IMG/VR virus record: IMGVR_UViG_3300045977_000410
Location: 1 to 50,689 of that record
Source: a virus
Length of the DNA stretch: 50,689 nt
Reading direction: 5' to 3' (one strand)
The notes beneath the pieces are model-generated. The model was not told the origin of the DNA. It was given only the letters and a program-made list of their open reading frames with translations, and made no database searches. Shown here piece by piece: positions 16,335 through 23,369 of this stretch; position 1 is the first letter of the stretch, and each line of letters starts with the position of its first letter. The position numbers were made by a program, and so were the translations under genes.

Positions 16335-16894
16335 GGCTCATCCTCCAATATTTCTTGGAGCTTTTCCACAACTTCTTTAGCCAACTCTGGGCTCTGGTTG
16401 CCGTATTCATAACTTTGAAGCGCCCGAATGGCAGCAAGTAAGGCAGTTCGCAGCCCTGTTATTTGCAATACCAATTTGCCATTTTCAGCTTCAGCGCGAT
16501 CCAACATTGCGGCTGCCGCCACATCAATATCATCCAGAGTCAAGTCGGCGGTAGTCCCTAGATACACGAGCCCTCGTCGAGTCCACTGATACCACCCCTC
16601 TTCCGCACACTGTTCAGCCGGATAGCCCTCGGGTCGTGTCCAATAAAACGGCTCTTTGGCAATATGCTGTTTCAGATCATTGATCTGTTGACGCAACATC
16701 TCAGCTTCGATAGCCAATTCCGCATTTCTGACCTGCAGCTGCTCGTTGATGGCTTCGGCAGATTCGGCGCGTGATATCCCGTTGTGTATAACGTTCAGGA
16801 ACTCCTCAGCCTTTGCCTGCATCCGCTTTTTGTGTTCCTCAACCAGATCGCTCGGATGATCTTCAGGATCAAACCCGGGGGGAAATCCATTCAT
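16331..16894 (-). CDS. Coiled-coil hypothetical protein
   Basis: 187 residues, start at 16894 (MNGFPPGFDPEDHPSD) by ATGA overlap. Long helical heptads run through residues 20-80 (QVRNAELAIEAEMLRQQIND), then a small aromatic-rich segment (YWTRPEGYP...WYQWTRRG), then another helical end. Not recognised. Confidence 0.55.
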   Translation of the reverse strand: MNGFPPGFDPEDHPSDLVEEHKKRMQAKAEEFLNVIHNGISRAESAEAINEQLQVRNAELAIEAEMLRQQINDLKQHIAKEPFYWTRPEGYPAEQCAEEGWYQWTRRGLVYLGTTADLTLDDIDVAAAAMLDRAEAENGKLVLQITGLRTALLAAIRALQSYEYGNQSPELAKEVVEKLQEILEDEP

Positions 16895-17130
16895 TTCTTC
16901 TCTCCACAAATCTTGTCTAGTTCTATTTCGAGTGATGGGTCGAGACGATTTATAACCTCGTCTATTAGATCAGACTCGAAAGACAGTATAGAATAATCTG
17001 CCCACACCTTTTCGATGAGTAGATCGACGAGGCGTTCATTCGTCATCTTCTTCAATTCGGTTTGGCGATCTTTCGATTGCATCAACTTGTCAAAAAACTG
17101 CTGTAAGCGTTGTGACTGCGTATATTTCAT
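16891..17130 (-). CDS. 79-residue hypothetical protein
   Basis: A lysine/glutamate-rich helical protein (MKYTQSQRLQQFFDKLMQSK). Dyad site D6 lies immediately upstream, and its right arm provides the GGAG ribosome binding site six bases before ATG. This is the first gene of a short leftward cluster down to 15869. Confidence 0.55.
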   Translation of the reverse strand: MKYTQSQRLQQFFDKLMQSKDRQTELKKMTNERLVDLLIEKVWADYSILSFESDLIDEVINRLDPSLEIELDKICGEKK

Positions 17131-17138
17131 GTTCAGCT

Positions 17139-17158
17139 CCGCTAAGATTCCTTACCTG
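17139..17158 (-). promoter_or_regulatory. Dyad site D6
   Basis: Arms CCGCTAA and TTACCTG inside a longer dyad with outer GTTCAG/CTGAAC. The minus-strand right arm supplies the GGAG ribosome binding site for the gene starting at 17130. Confidence 0.6.
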
Positions 17159-17182
17159 AACTCTACGCACTCTGCGGTGAGC
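17159..17182. repeat. Dispersed AESAESAE repeat, copy 2
   Basis: CTCTACGCACTCTGCGGTGA, intergenic between 17130 and 17183. Confidence 0.6.
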
Positions 17183-17368
17183 TCACAAATACTCCGCCAT
17201 CCACCAGATCACCAGGATCGCCGGCCAGAACAGCGCAAACAGCGCCAGCCGCAGCGCGTACCCACCCGCCGTCAGATATTTCCGGTCGATCTTTCTTTTA
17301 CCCTGATCTATGCCAATAACCAGGTACGCCAGAGCAAGAGCGCTTCCGCCAACTATCCACCCGAGCAT
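17183..17368 (-). CDS. Small two-segment membrane protein
   Basis: 61 residues from MLGWIVGGSALALAYLVIGI, a basic loop (KRKIDRKY), and a second membrane span (LRLALFALFWPAILVIWW). The start at 17368 is preferred over an in-frame start at 17416 because the protein then begins with the membrane segment. Unknown role. Confidence 0.5.
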   Translation of the reverse strand: MLGWIVGGSALALAYLVIGIDQGKRKIDRKYLTAGGYALRLALFALFWPAILVIWWMAEYL

Positions 17369-17571
17369 TTTTCCTCTCCATCCAGCTCCAGGTAATGCCT
17401 GGCTCGATCCCGGCACCGCTCCGCCGCGGCGTACATCCCCAGGTCGTGAAACTCCGCCGCCGCCTTCTCCAGCAGCTCGGGGTCACCCTCCGCCTCTCCC
17501 ACCGCGCGCAGCGCCCGCGCCACCCGGTATTGCTCCAATCCGATACTCAATGTGACCGGTAAATCAAGCAT
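17353..17571 (-). CDS. 72-residue helical protein
   Basis: TPR-like helical content (RVARALRAVGEAEGDPELLE, AAEFHDLGMYAAAERCRDRA). It overlaps the G39P-like gene and the small membrane protein. Not recognised. Confidence 0.5.
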   Translation of the reverse strand: MLDLPVTLSIGLEQYRVARALRAVGEAEGDPELLEKAAAEFHDLGMYAAAERCRDRARHYLELDGEEKCSGG

Positions 17572-18115
17572 CTCCTGCTCCTAACTCGAGCTCATGCCTG
17601 GATTCGATAAACTGCCGTACCTCCGGGAGCATCAAATTTTCATCGGTAAATTTGCGCATCGCCGCCTCGTACATCTTGAAAAAATGCGCCCGGTCCGTGC
17701 TCAAATTCTCCCCCGGGAAAAAGCGCGGCCATCCCAGGCTTTCCGCTACCCGCTTCACAACCGGGTGCGACCACTGGTATTCCTCGTTTTTCTCTACCCA
17801 TTCGCCATCCTCGTTGTGCCCGAAATAAGTCATCGTCTCGTGCGCCCGCTGGATCACCTCCTCCCAGGCTTCGTAAACCTCTGGCACCTTCAGTACCCCG
17901 CGCTGTAAATCGCTGGCCGCCCGCCGCAGCTCGTGAACGCTCGGAAAAAAATCACCGCTCGTCGCACACTGCATTGCTGCTGCCCGCAGGTAATCCGCCG
18001 GCAGATCGGCCAGGAGTTGCGTATAGACCTGCACCGTCTCCTTCGTCGGGCTGAAGCGCGGGTACGCTGCCCCCAGCATCGCCAAAATCTCGATCACGTC
18101 CTCACTGCTTGCCAT
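17564..18115 (-). CDS. G39P-like replicative helicase loader/inhibitor candidate
   Basis: 183 residues. The N-terminal part (ILAMLGAAYPRFSPTKETVQ, QLLADLPADYLRAAAMQCAT, FFPSVHELRRAA) has the helical pattern of phage helicase-loader proteins such as SPP1 G39P, which bind the replicative helicase. It directly follows the DnaD-like initiator gene, as in many Gram-positive phages. No helicase gene is visible, so it would act on the host helicase. Confidence 0.6.
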   Translation of the reverse strand: MASSEDVIEILAMLGAAYPRFSPTKETVQVYTQLLADLPADYLRAAAMQCATSGDFFPSVHELRRAASDLQRGVLKVPEVYEAWEEVIQRAHETMTYFGHNEDGEWVEKNEEYQWSHPVVKRVAESLGWPRFFPGENLSTDRAHFFKMYEAAMRKFTDENLMLPEVRQFIESRHELELGAGDA

Positions 18116-18866
18116 TCAGTTGATCCTCCTGGTAATCTCTCAGCGCCTGGAAGATCCCAGGCTCGCCGTTCTTCTTTTGATCTTTTCGCCGGTCCGATCC
18201 GTACCCCTCTTTGGACCACCTGCGCAGAATCGCCTCGATGTATTTCCAGCTTCGCCCGTTATTTGCCGACGCTTCCCGGATCGCCGCCATCACCCACTGC
18301 GCCGTGTGATCCTCCTCGGCCAGAATCAGCGCATCCCGAATCAACGGCGTCAACGGTCCAATTTCCTGCTCGTAAATCCGAAAAACATTAGAGCTTGCCG
18401 CACCGCCGGCCTCCTCCTCTGCCTCTGATTCTTCCTCTGATTCTGATTCTTCCTCTGCTTCTATAACGGCATTGTAACGTTTCGGTGTAACGTTACTAGA
18501 ACGTTTCTCGCGGTGCCTCCGTACTCGCTCTGAAACGTTGTCGCTCTTCGGCTGGCGCTTGGACCAGTTCACGATCTGGATTACCTCATCGCCGGCGATC
18601 ATGCTTAGAATACGAAACTCATCCAGAATCGGTCCGAGCACCTCCCTGGGCAAACCTGTCTCCTCCTCCAGGTCATCGACCGTGAATGGTATTTCCTCCG
18701 ACAGCAGCAAGAAGCCCCGCCGCGGAGAATCGCTCGCAACTGCCAGCATGCACACCCATATGCCGATCACAAGCGCCGGAGTCTGGCCGGTCTTTTTGCA
18801 AACTCGCATCAGTTTCCGATCACGCCGCATATCACCGTAAACTCGAAACCAGGGCATCGATGTCAT
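18102..18866 (-). CDS. DnaD-like replication initiation protein
   Basis: About 254 residues. The N-terminal winged-helix replisome-organiser part (MPWFRVYGDMRRDRKLMR, then a TVDDLEEETGLPREVLGPIL region) is followed by an acidic Glu/Ser linker and a C-terminal DnaD-like domain (FRIYEQEIGPLTPLIRDAL, WVMAAIREASANNGRSWKYI). DnaD-type proteins open origins and recruit helicase loaders. The start is set at ATG 18866; a TTG at 18893 is possible. Confidence 0.82.
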   Translation of the reverse strand: MTSMPWFRVYGDMRRDRKLMRVCKKTGQTPALVIGIWVCMLAVASDSPRRGFLLLSEEIPFTVDDLEEETGLPREVLGPILDEFRILSMIAGDEVIQIVNWSKRQPKSDNVSERVRRHREKRSSNVTPKRYNAVIEAEEESESEEESEAEEEAGGAASSNVFRIYEQEIGPLTPLIRDALILAEEDHTAQWVMAAIREASANNGRSWKYIEAILRRWSKEGYGSDRRKDQKKNGEPGIFQALRDYQEDQLNGKQ

Positions 18867-18889
18867 AAAATAAATCCGTTCAGTCAATG

Positions 18890-19090
18890 TCAATTATCAG
18901 CACCACTGGTAGCGCGCATCCTCTTCGCCACCCGCCGCAGATCGTTTGCCAGCCTGCGCGCCAGCGTATCGCTGATCAGTACATAGCGTGTGCCTTCCGG
19001 CTCATCCCGGATCGCCCCATGCCGCTCCGCCCGATCCAGCTCCTCCGCCAACATCATCAGATAAAGAGCATCCGTCTCTCGATAGCTCAT
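18890..19090 (-). CDS. 66-residue hypothetical protein
   Basis: A short helical, basic-ended protein (MSYRETDALYLMMLAEELDR ... RRLANDLRRVAKRMRA) between the Cas4-like nuclease and the DnaD-like gene, coupled to both by overlaps or near-overlaps. Not recognised. Confidence 0.55.
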   Translation of the reverse strand: MSYRETDALYLMMLAEELDRAERHGAIRDEPEGTRYVLISDTLARRLANDLRRVAKRMRATSGADN

Positions 19091-19725
19091 CCCCTCACCC
19101 CTTCCCCCTCACCCCTTATTTTCTTTTCCCCATTCGCGTTATTCGCGGAATCACACTTCCCGCAGGAGCACACTGGCCGCTCGTAGCCCAGCACCGCGTC
19201 CACCAGCCGGCCAACCTTCAGCTGGATATCCACACCCAGCTTCTCGTCATAATGCAGACCGAAGACCTTCACCTGGCCGTGGTCCCTGGATAGATATACC
19301 ACGTGGCAGAATCGCCGCTTCAGGTAGTGCATGTACGCTTGGCACTGCCAGTACACACGACCCGGCACCTTATTGCCCGGCAGAAATTCCCTCAGCGGCA
19401 CCGTCTTGATCTCCAGGATCTCGCGCCCGTCCAGCAGCCCGTCTGTATGACCCTGCACCAATCCGTCGAATAGCGTAATCGTCTCCCCGGGTGCGTAGAT
19501 TCCCAGCAGCCTGAGCCGCCCCTGCAGAGCCTCCTCCAGCTCATAGCTCAGCCGCGTCCGCAGGTGCTCCTCCACCGAGATATGATTCCCGTTGCGCACC
19601 CGGTCGTAGATCTTGCGCTCGCAGTCCCCGATCCCGCTCAAACCGATATACGGCCGCCGGAAATCGTGCCCGCTGTTCTTCGCCGTCCAGTCCACTAGAC
19701 GCTTCTGCAGCTCTTTAGAATTCAT
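19087..19725 (-). CDS. Cas4/RecB-like PD-(D/E)XK nuclease with likely Fe-S cluster
   Basis: 212 residues. The nuclease core shows GHTDGLLDGREILEIKT (Asp and E-x-K of the PD-(D/E)XK site) and a Q-rich motif WQCQAYMHYL. A Cys in SGIGDCERKIYDRV near the N-terminus and CSCGKC near the C-terminus resemble the four-Cys iron-sulfur arrangement of Cas4 and AddB nucleases. It likely processes DNA ends in replication or recombination. The Cys spacing is not exactly canonical. No CRISPR array is present. Confidence 0.75.
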   Translation of the reverse strand: MNSKELQKRLVDWTAKNSGHDFRRPYIGLSGIGDCERKIYDRVRNGNHISVEEHLRTRLSYELEEALQGRLRLLGIYAPGETITLFDGLVQGHTDGLLDGREILEIKTVPLREFLPGNKVPGRVYWQCQAYMHYLKRRFCHVVYLSRDHGQVKVFGLHYDEKLGVDIQLKVGRLVDAVLGYERPVCSCGKCDSANNANGEKKIRGEGEGVRG

Positions 19726-20249
19726 TCCTCATCCTCCCGTAATCGTTTTCTCCGCATCCGCTGAACCAGGTTGCGATTCAGCCTCTGATGCTCAGCACAG
19801 CAGCACCTGGTCATTGGCCATTCCGGAACGAAGCTGATTCCGCACGGCGGGTAAGAGCAGATCCTGCTGCGCCCCATCACCAGCGATCCAGGTTTGACCA
19901 TGTCCGGCCTGGCATGGACCGTTACACTTTCTGTTTCCGCCACCATTGCCGGCGTGCCATCTATCATCGCTCCCAACGCGGAGATCGCCCTGCGCAGTTC
20001 CGCACTGGCTGCCATGTGACCCTTGTAAACCGAGTGTAGATACTTCTTCGTCCACGCCGGCTTATGATCGATGATCCGGCTCAAATCGGCCGCCAAAAAA
20101 GCAAATGACGCCATATCCGGATTCAGCCCCAATGCGGCCATAATCTCAGCGAGGGCATACTTATCCCCTCTCGCACCATAAAACGCAATTTGCCTGTCCA
20201 GAACCTGTCCAGAAAGGTAGGTATTGGAAACCGACTTAGCGGGATTCAT
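19722..20249 (-). CDS. Hypothetical protein with C-terminal zinc cluster
   Basis: 175 residues. The helical N-terminal two thirds (AEIMAALGLNPDMASFAFLA) lead to CSYPPCGISFVP...RCCCAEHQRLNRN, a probable zinc site followed by a basic tail (RMRRKRLRE). This suggests nucleic-acid binding. Overlaps both neighbours. Not recognised. Confidence 0.55.
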   Translation of the reverse strand: MNPAKSVSNTYLSGQVLDRQIAFYGARGDKYALAEIMAALGLNPDMASFAFLAADLSRIIDHKPAWTKKYLHSVYKGHMAASAELRRAISALGAMIDGTPAMVAETESVTVHARPDMVKPGSLVMGRSRICSYPPCGISFVPEWPMTRCCCAEHQRLNRNLVQRMRRKRLREDEE

Positions 20250-20526
20250 GGCTTGGAACCAACATGCCTCGATATCGCAGCGGGCGGATCATGATGATCC
20301 TTTCCGCTTCGTGGATCGCTCGCCGGAATTCGTCCTTGTGATCCGGATGGACTACCGGAAGATCGATGAAAATGCTCCACGCATAAGCCAATGTATACAG
20401 GACTTCGTACTCCTTCTCGGATAGAGCCCATTTCAGCGGCTGACACAGCGGGCACTGGCGCTCATTCGGATAAGCGATCTCGTGCTCGGTGCACCAGGTC
20501 AGTTGAGTAGCATCCAGCATGTCCAT
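20236..20526 (-). CDS. 96-residue zinc-binding hypothetical protein
   Basis: An N-terminal zinc-like site (WCTEHEIAYPNERQCPLC) is followed by a helical part (LSEKEYEVLYTLAYAWSIFI). It is in the same Cys-rich run of genes as 19722-20742. Function unknown. Confidence 0.5.
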   Translation of the reverse strand: MDMLDATQLTWCTEHEIAYPNERQCPLCQPLKWALSEKEYEVLYTLAYAWSIFIDLPVVHPDHKDEFRRAIHEAERIIMIRPLRYRGMLVPSHESR

Positions 20527-20538
20527 CAGCCCCTCCTC

Positions 20539-20742
20539 TCAAAACAGTAGACCATCACGCATAGCCTCCTGGCACTGCGCACAACAGCAGTATCCCGCTT
20601 CCATCTTCCCGAACGAAATCCCACAGCCCGGGCAGACGACAATCACCTCCATCGCATCCAGCTCCAGCCTCTCTAGGCAATATGGACACAGCCCGTACGG
20701 CGCATCCTCCGCCGGCAGCTCGTCATATTTCGACCTCGCCAT
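20539..20742 (-). CDS. Double zinc-ribbon mini-protein
   Basis: 67 residues with CPYC, CPGC and CCCAQC, enough for two zinc sites. A strong GGAAGGAGG precedes the start. The 5' leader carries dyad site D7 and the dyad CTGAAC-N3-GTTCAG, as do the capsid gene and the gene at 42175. Perhaps a small transcription or DNA-binding factor; unproven. Confidence 0.55.
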   Translation of the reverse strand: MARSKYDELPAEDAPYGLCPYCLERLELDAMEVIVVCPGCGISFGKMEAGYCCCAQCQEAMRDGLLF

Positions 20743-20788
20743 CCTGCCTCCTTCCGCTCCTGAACTCCGGACTGAACTGGGTTCAGTA

Positions 20789-20808
20789 CAGGCAACACTT
20801 ATTATCGA
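20789..20808 (-). promoter_or_regulatory. Dyad site D7
   Basis: Arms CAGGCAA and TTATCGA. A second dyad CTGAAC-TGG-GTTCAG (20772-20786) lies between it and the gene starting at 20742. Confidence 0.65.
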
Positions 20809-20845
20809 TACCAGACTCTCCCCCTTTAGGGGGAGCTGGAGGGGG

Positions 20846-21298
20846 TCACCCCACCTTCGAACCCTTCAGCCGCCCGCTCCGCACCATATGCGCCGGGTTG
20901 TGCTCGCTCTCGACGATCACCGTCAAGCCGGGATTGCCCGCCTCTGGATTCTGCGACCCGTTGCCCTTTTTCTTATCCCATACCTCTTTCATCATGCACG
21001 ACTGACACAACCCGTAGCGGTTCACCCGCAGATCCTTCCTCCCGCACCTGGTGCATGCCTCACCATTGGCATTCGCCTTGGCTTTACTCTTTGGCGCCGG
21101 CTGCAGCAGCGTATTCCCTTCCACATGCTCCGCCAGGTCGCGCAGCATAGCGTTGAATTTCTCCGCGTCCTCCTCCGAGACCACGATCACTACTGCCTCG
21201 TACGTCGCCAGCCCGTAGTAATTCTCCAGCGAGTTGATCAGCGAGCACAGGTTGTTGCGCTCCACCGTCCCCTCCGGCATCCGAATGTAATATTTCAT
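20846..21298 (-). CDS. Zinc-ribbon hypothetical protein
   Basis: 150 residues: an alpha/beta N-terminal domain (MKYYIRMPEGTVERNNLCSL, AVVIVVSEEDAEKFNAML), a Lys/Ala linker, then a zinc ribbon CTRCGRKDLRVNRYGLCQSC. The last residues are encoded by a GC-rich repeat-like stretch. Not recognised. Confidence 0.55.
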   Translation of the reverse strand: MKYYIRMPEGTVERNNLCSLINSLENYYGLATYEAVVIVVSEEDAEKFNAMLRDLAEHVEGNTLLQPAPKSKAKANANGEACTRCGRKDLRVNRYGLCQSCMMKEVWDKKKGNGSQNPEAGNPGLTVIVESEHNPAHMVRSGRLKGSKVG

Positions 21299-21314
21299 CG
21301 CCTCTCCTAATTTC

Positions 21315-21551
21315 CTAGCAGCTCAGCAGATAATGCACCCTGCCCGGGTCCAGCTCGCACACGCACGGATTCGGCGTCCCGTCGAGGAACGATCCAGAAT
21401 CGATCTTCCAACCCCTTGTCCCCGACCAGTGCCTTGATTCCGCCTGGCGCTCCACCTCCGCCCGCGACATGTCCGCCGGCGCGCACACACTGATATGCAC
21501 CAGCCCGCCGGAGTAGATCACGATCTCATCCACCGGCGCTCTTAGTACCAT
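21315..21551 (-). CDS. 78-residue hypothetical protein
   Basis: Short beta-rich protein (VDEIVIYSGGLVHISVCAPA ... TPNPCVCELDPGRVHYLLSC) overlapping the start of its downstream neighbourhood by ten bases. No family recognised. Confidence 0.5.
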   Translation of the reverse strand: MVLRAPVDEIVIYSGGLVHISVCAPADMSRAEVERQAESRHWSGTRGWKIDSGSFLDGTPNPCVCELDPGRVHYLLSC

Positions 21552-22246
21552 TGCCGCGCCTCCATCGATTTCGAAATCCCGTTCAGAATCATGCCGATCG
21601 CAATCAGCGCCATGCGAATCCCCTGTTGGTCATCCAACTGGAAATGAGCCCCGTTCAACAGCGTGGCCGGGTCGAAGATATCGACCCCTCCCCCTTTATC
21701 CATTCTCCCTTGCTCCTCTTCCCACCCATCCTGACGCTGCCGGACCTCCATCTCCTGCTCCGCCTTGATATCCCCGATCTCCGCCGCCTTTGCCAGCGCC
21801 AGCGCCAGGTCGTCAATAAACTCCTCCTCGTAGCTCAGGTACCAGCCCTCCTCCCACCTGCGCGGTTGGTAGCGCAGCACGCTCAGCGCATTCCGGTTAG
21901 CCAGCACCGCTCCTGTGACTACATGATCATGTTCCTCCGGAGTCCATTCGGTCACCTTGCGGATATAGAACCGCACCGGCGCCAGGCCGGGCACATTCAG
22001 ATCGGCAATCCGGTCATATCGCTGCTCACTGTCCGGCCGAGAATCGAGAATCGTCATGTATTGACGAATGCTCCTCGGCAGCCATTCCATCACAGCTGTA
22101 AGCATCACGATCTCTTCTTTCTCATGCTGCTCCGCTTTCAGCTCCTCGATCTCCATCTGCCGGCGCAACTCTGCCTCCGCACAGCTCCTGGCATACACCA
22201 CCAGCTCATCCAATTCCACATCCGGCAAATCCAGCTTCACATCCAT
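21542..22246 (-). CDS. 234-residue hypothetical protein
   Basis: Helical and charged (ELRRQMEIEELKAEQHEKEE), with a central beta part (LNVPGLAPVRFYIRKV) and a C-terminal helix. It lies among replication and recombination genes. I do not recognise it. Confidence 0.5.
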   Translation of the reverse strand: MDVKLDLPDVELDELVVYARSCAEAELRRQMEIEELKAEQHEKEEIVMLTAVMEWLPRSIRQYMTILDSRPDSEQRYDRIADLNVPGLAPVRFYIRKVTEWTPEEHDHVVTGAVLANRNALSVLRYQPRRWEEGWYLSYEEEFIDDLALALAKAAEIGDIKAEQEMEVRQRQDGWEEEQGRMDKGGGVDIFDPATLLNGAHFQLDDQQGIRMALIAIGMILNGISKSMEARQWY

Positions 22247-22249
22247 CGC

Positions 22250-22468
22250 TCATCCCTCCGACTTCCCCAGCCATAAATGATTCTTCAGCACCTGGTGCGT
22301 GCGCCGCACCTCGATTCCCTCCGGCCCCTCCCCCTCCGTCTTCGTATTGACGAAGCACAAATTGGGCGCTGCCCCGTACTTCTTTCTGTAGTAATCCACC
22401 GCCCGCTGGATCTTCGTCTCCAGCGTCGCCTTCGGATCGTTGTCATACCAGAGCATCCCGATATTCAT
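22250..22468 (-). CDS. Conserved 72-residue protein of DNDPK type
   Basis: The pattern MNIGMLWYDNDPKATLETKI, then RAVDYYRKKYGAAPNLCFVN and HLWLG is one I recall from many small proteins of Anaerolineae and related Chloroflexota; function unknown. If correct, it supports that host group. ATGA-type overlap with the next gene upstream. Confidence 0.6.
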   Translation of the reverse strand: MNIGMLWYDNDPKATLETKIQRAVDYYRKKYGAAPNLCFVNTKTEGEGPEGIEVRRTHQVLKNHLWLGKSEG

Positions 22469-22794
22469 GCAGCACCGCCGTTCACCGCACGGGCCCTGAT
22501 AGCGATCCGCTCCTGCCCGGCAACCCGCATTGGCTGTGCGTACAATACAACCTGCTTGCCGGTCCAGTCGTTCGTCTCGTCGCTGCCCAGCGCTTGGGCG
22601 ATGCCCTCAGCCAGCGGCCTCGAGAGAATCACACCCTTGCTGGCCTTCTCGCATTTCAGCACGAACGCCCTTACCTTGCCTTCTCCCGGCCGGTAAAACT
22701 CCGCCGTCTCGATGCCGGCGATCACCACGGTCACCGGTCCGCTCAAATCATCCCCCCTCAAATATTTTGATGGATACATGTCGGAGATTTTCAT
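22465..22794 (-). CDS. 109-residue conserved phage protein, possible OB-like DNA-binding protein
   Basis: Begins MKISDMYPSKYLRGDDLSGP and continues with beta-strand segments (VTVVIAGIETAEF, KQVVLYAQPMRVAGQERIAI). Proteins with this opening are frequent in phage recombination/replication regions. An OB-like fold is a guess from the strand pattern. Confidence 0.5.
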   Translation of the reverse strand: MKISDMYPSKYLRGDDLSGPVTVVIAGIETAEFYRPGEGKVRAFVLKCEKASKGVILSRPLAEGIAQALGSDETNDWTGKQVVLYAQPMRVAGQERIAIRARAVNGGAA

Positions 22795-22795
22795 G

Positions 22796-23284
22796 TCATA
22801 CGCCCTTCCACGATATTCTTTTTACAGCATGCTCGATTGCCGACCGGGTCACGCCGTATTGCTTAGCTAGTTCGACATAATTTACTGGACCTTCTGCATA
22901 AAGCATGCGCAAATGTTTCACTTGTTCCTCTGTTAGTTTATGCCGGGGATGTTTGTCCCCTTTTTGAGCTTTCAAGATAGATCGCCCCTTGTTTTCAGCA
23001 TCAGCAATATTGTCTTGGTTTGTGCCTAAAAACAGGTGAGCTGGATTGACACAAGCCGGGTTATCGCACTTGTGACATACATATAACCCGTTAGTAATCT
23101 CTCCGCTGGATAGCTCCCAGGCCAGCCGATGGGCGCGCTTGATACGTCCGCCGCCAATCGCAAAATGCCCGTACCCCTTGGGGTGTTTGAAAGCTTTCCA
23201 AGGCCAGCAGGCATCAGGACCACCAGACTTATCAACCTTGCTCCAAAATCTTTCTTCTAGGGTTGTCTCAGCCCATCTAGGCAT
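22796..23284 (-). CDS. HNH homing-type endonuclease
   Basis: 162 residues. The HNH_3-type nuclease region holds RAHRLAWELSSGEITNGLYV, CHKCDNPACVNPAHLFLGT and NIADAENKGR. A C-terminal HTH (YVELAKQYGVTRSAIEHAVK) would recognise the target. Its base composition is more AT-rich than the neighbours, as expected of a mobile nuclease gene. Dyad site D8 lies 38 bases upstream. Confidence 0.85.
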   Translation of the reverse strand: MPRWAETTLEERFWSKVDKSGGPDACWPWKAFKHPKGYGHFAIGGGRIKRAHRLAWELSSGEITNGLYVCHKCDNPACVNPAHLFLGTNQDNIADAENKGRSILKAQKGDKHPRHKLTEEQVKHLRMLYAEGPVNYVELAKQYGVTRSAIEHAVKRISWKGV

Positions 23285-23322
23285 CTTGCACCTCTGCAGG
23301 AACCAGCTCGTGAAGGGCTGCT

Positions 23323-23342
23323 CCGCTAAGCCACATTATCGG
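23323..23342 (-). promoter_or_regulatory. Dyad site D8
   Basis: Arms CCGCTAA and TTATCGG flanked by CTC and AACTGCAG, 38 bases upstream of the HNH gene start. Closest to the family consensus. Confidence 0.7.
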
Positions 23343-23369
23343 AACTGCAGCTCGAGTTTCGCTCGGGAC

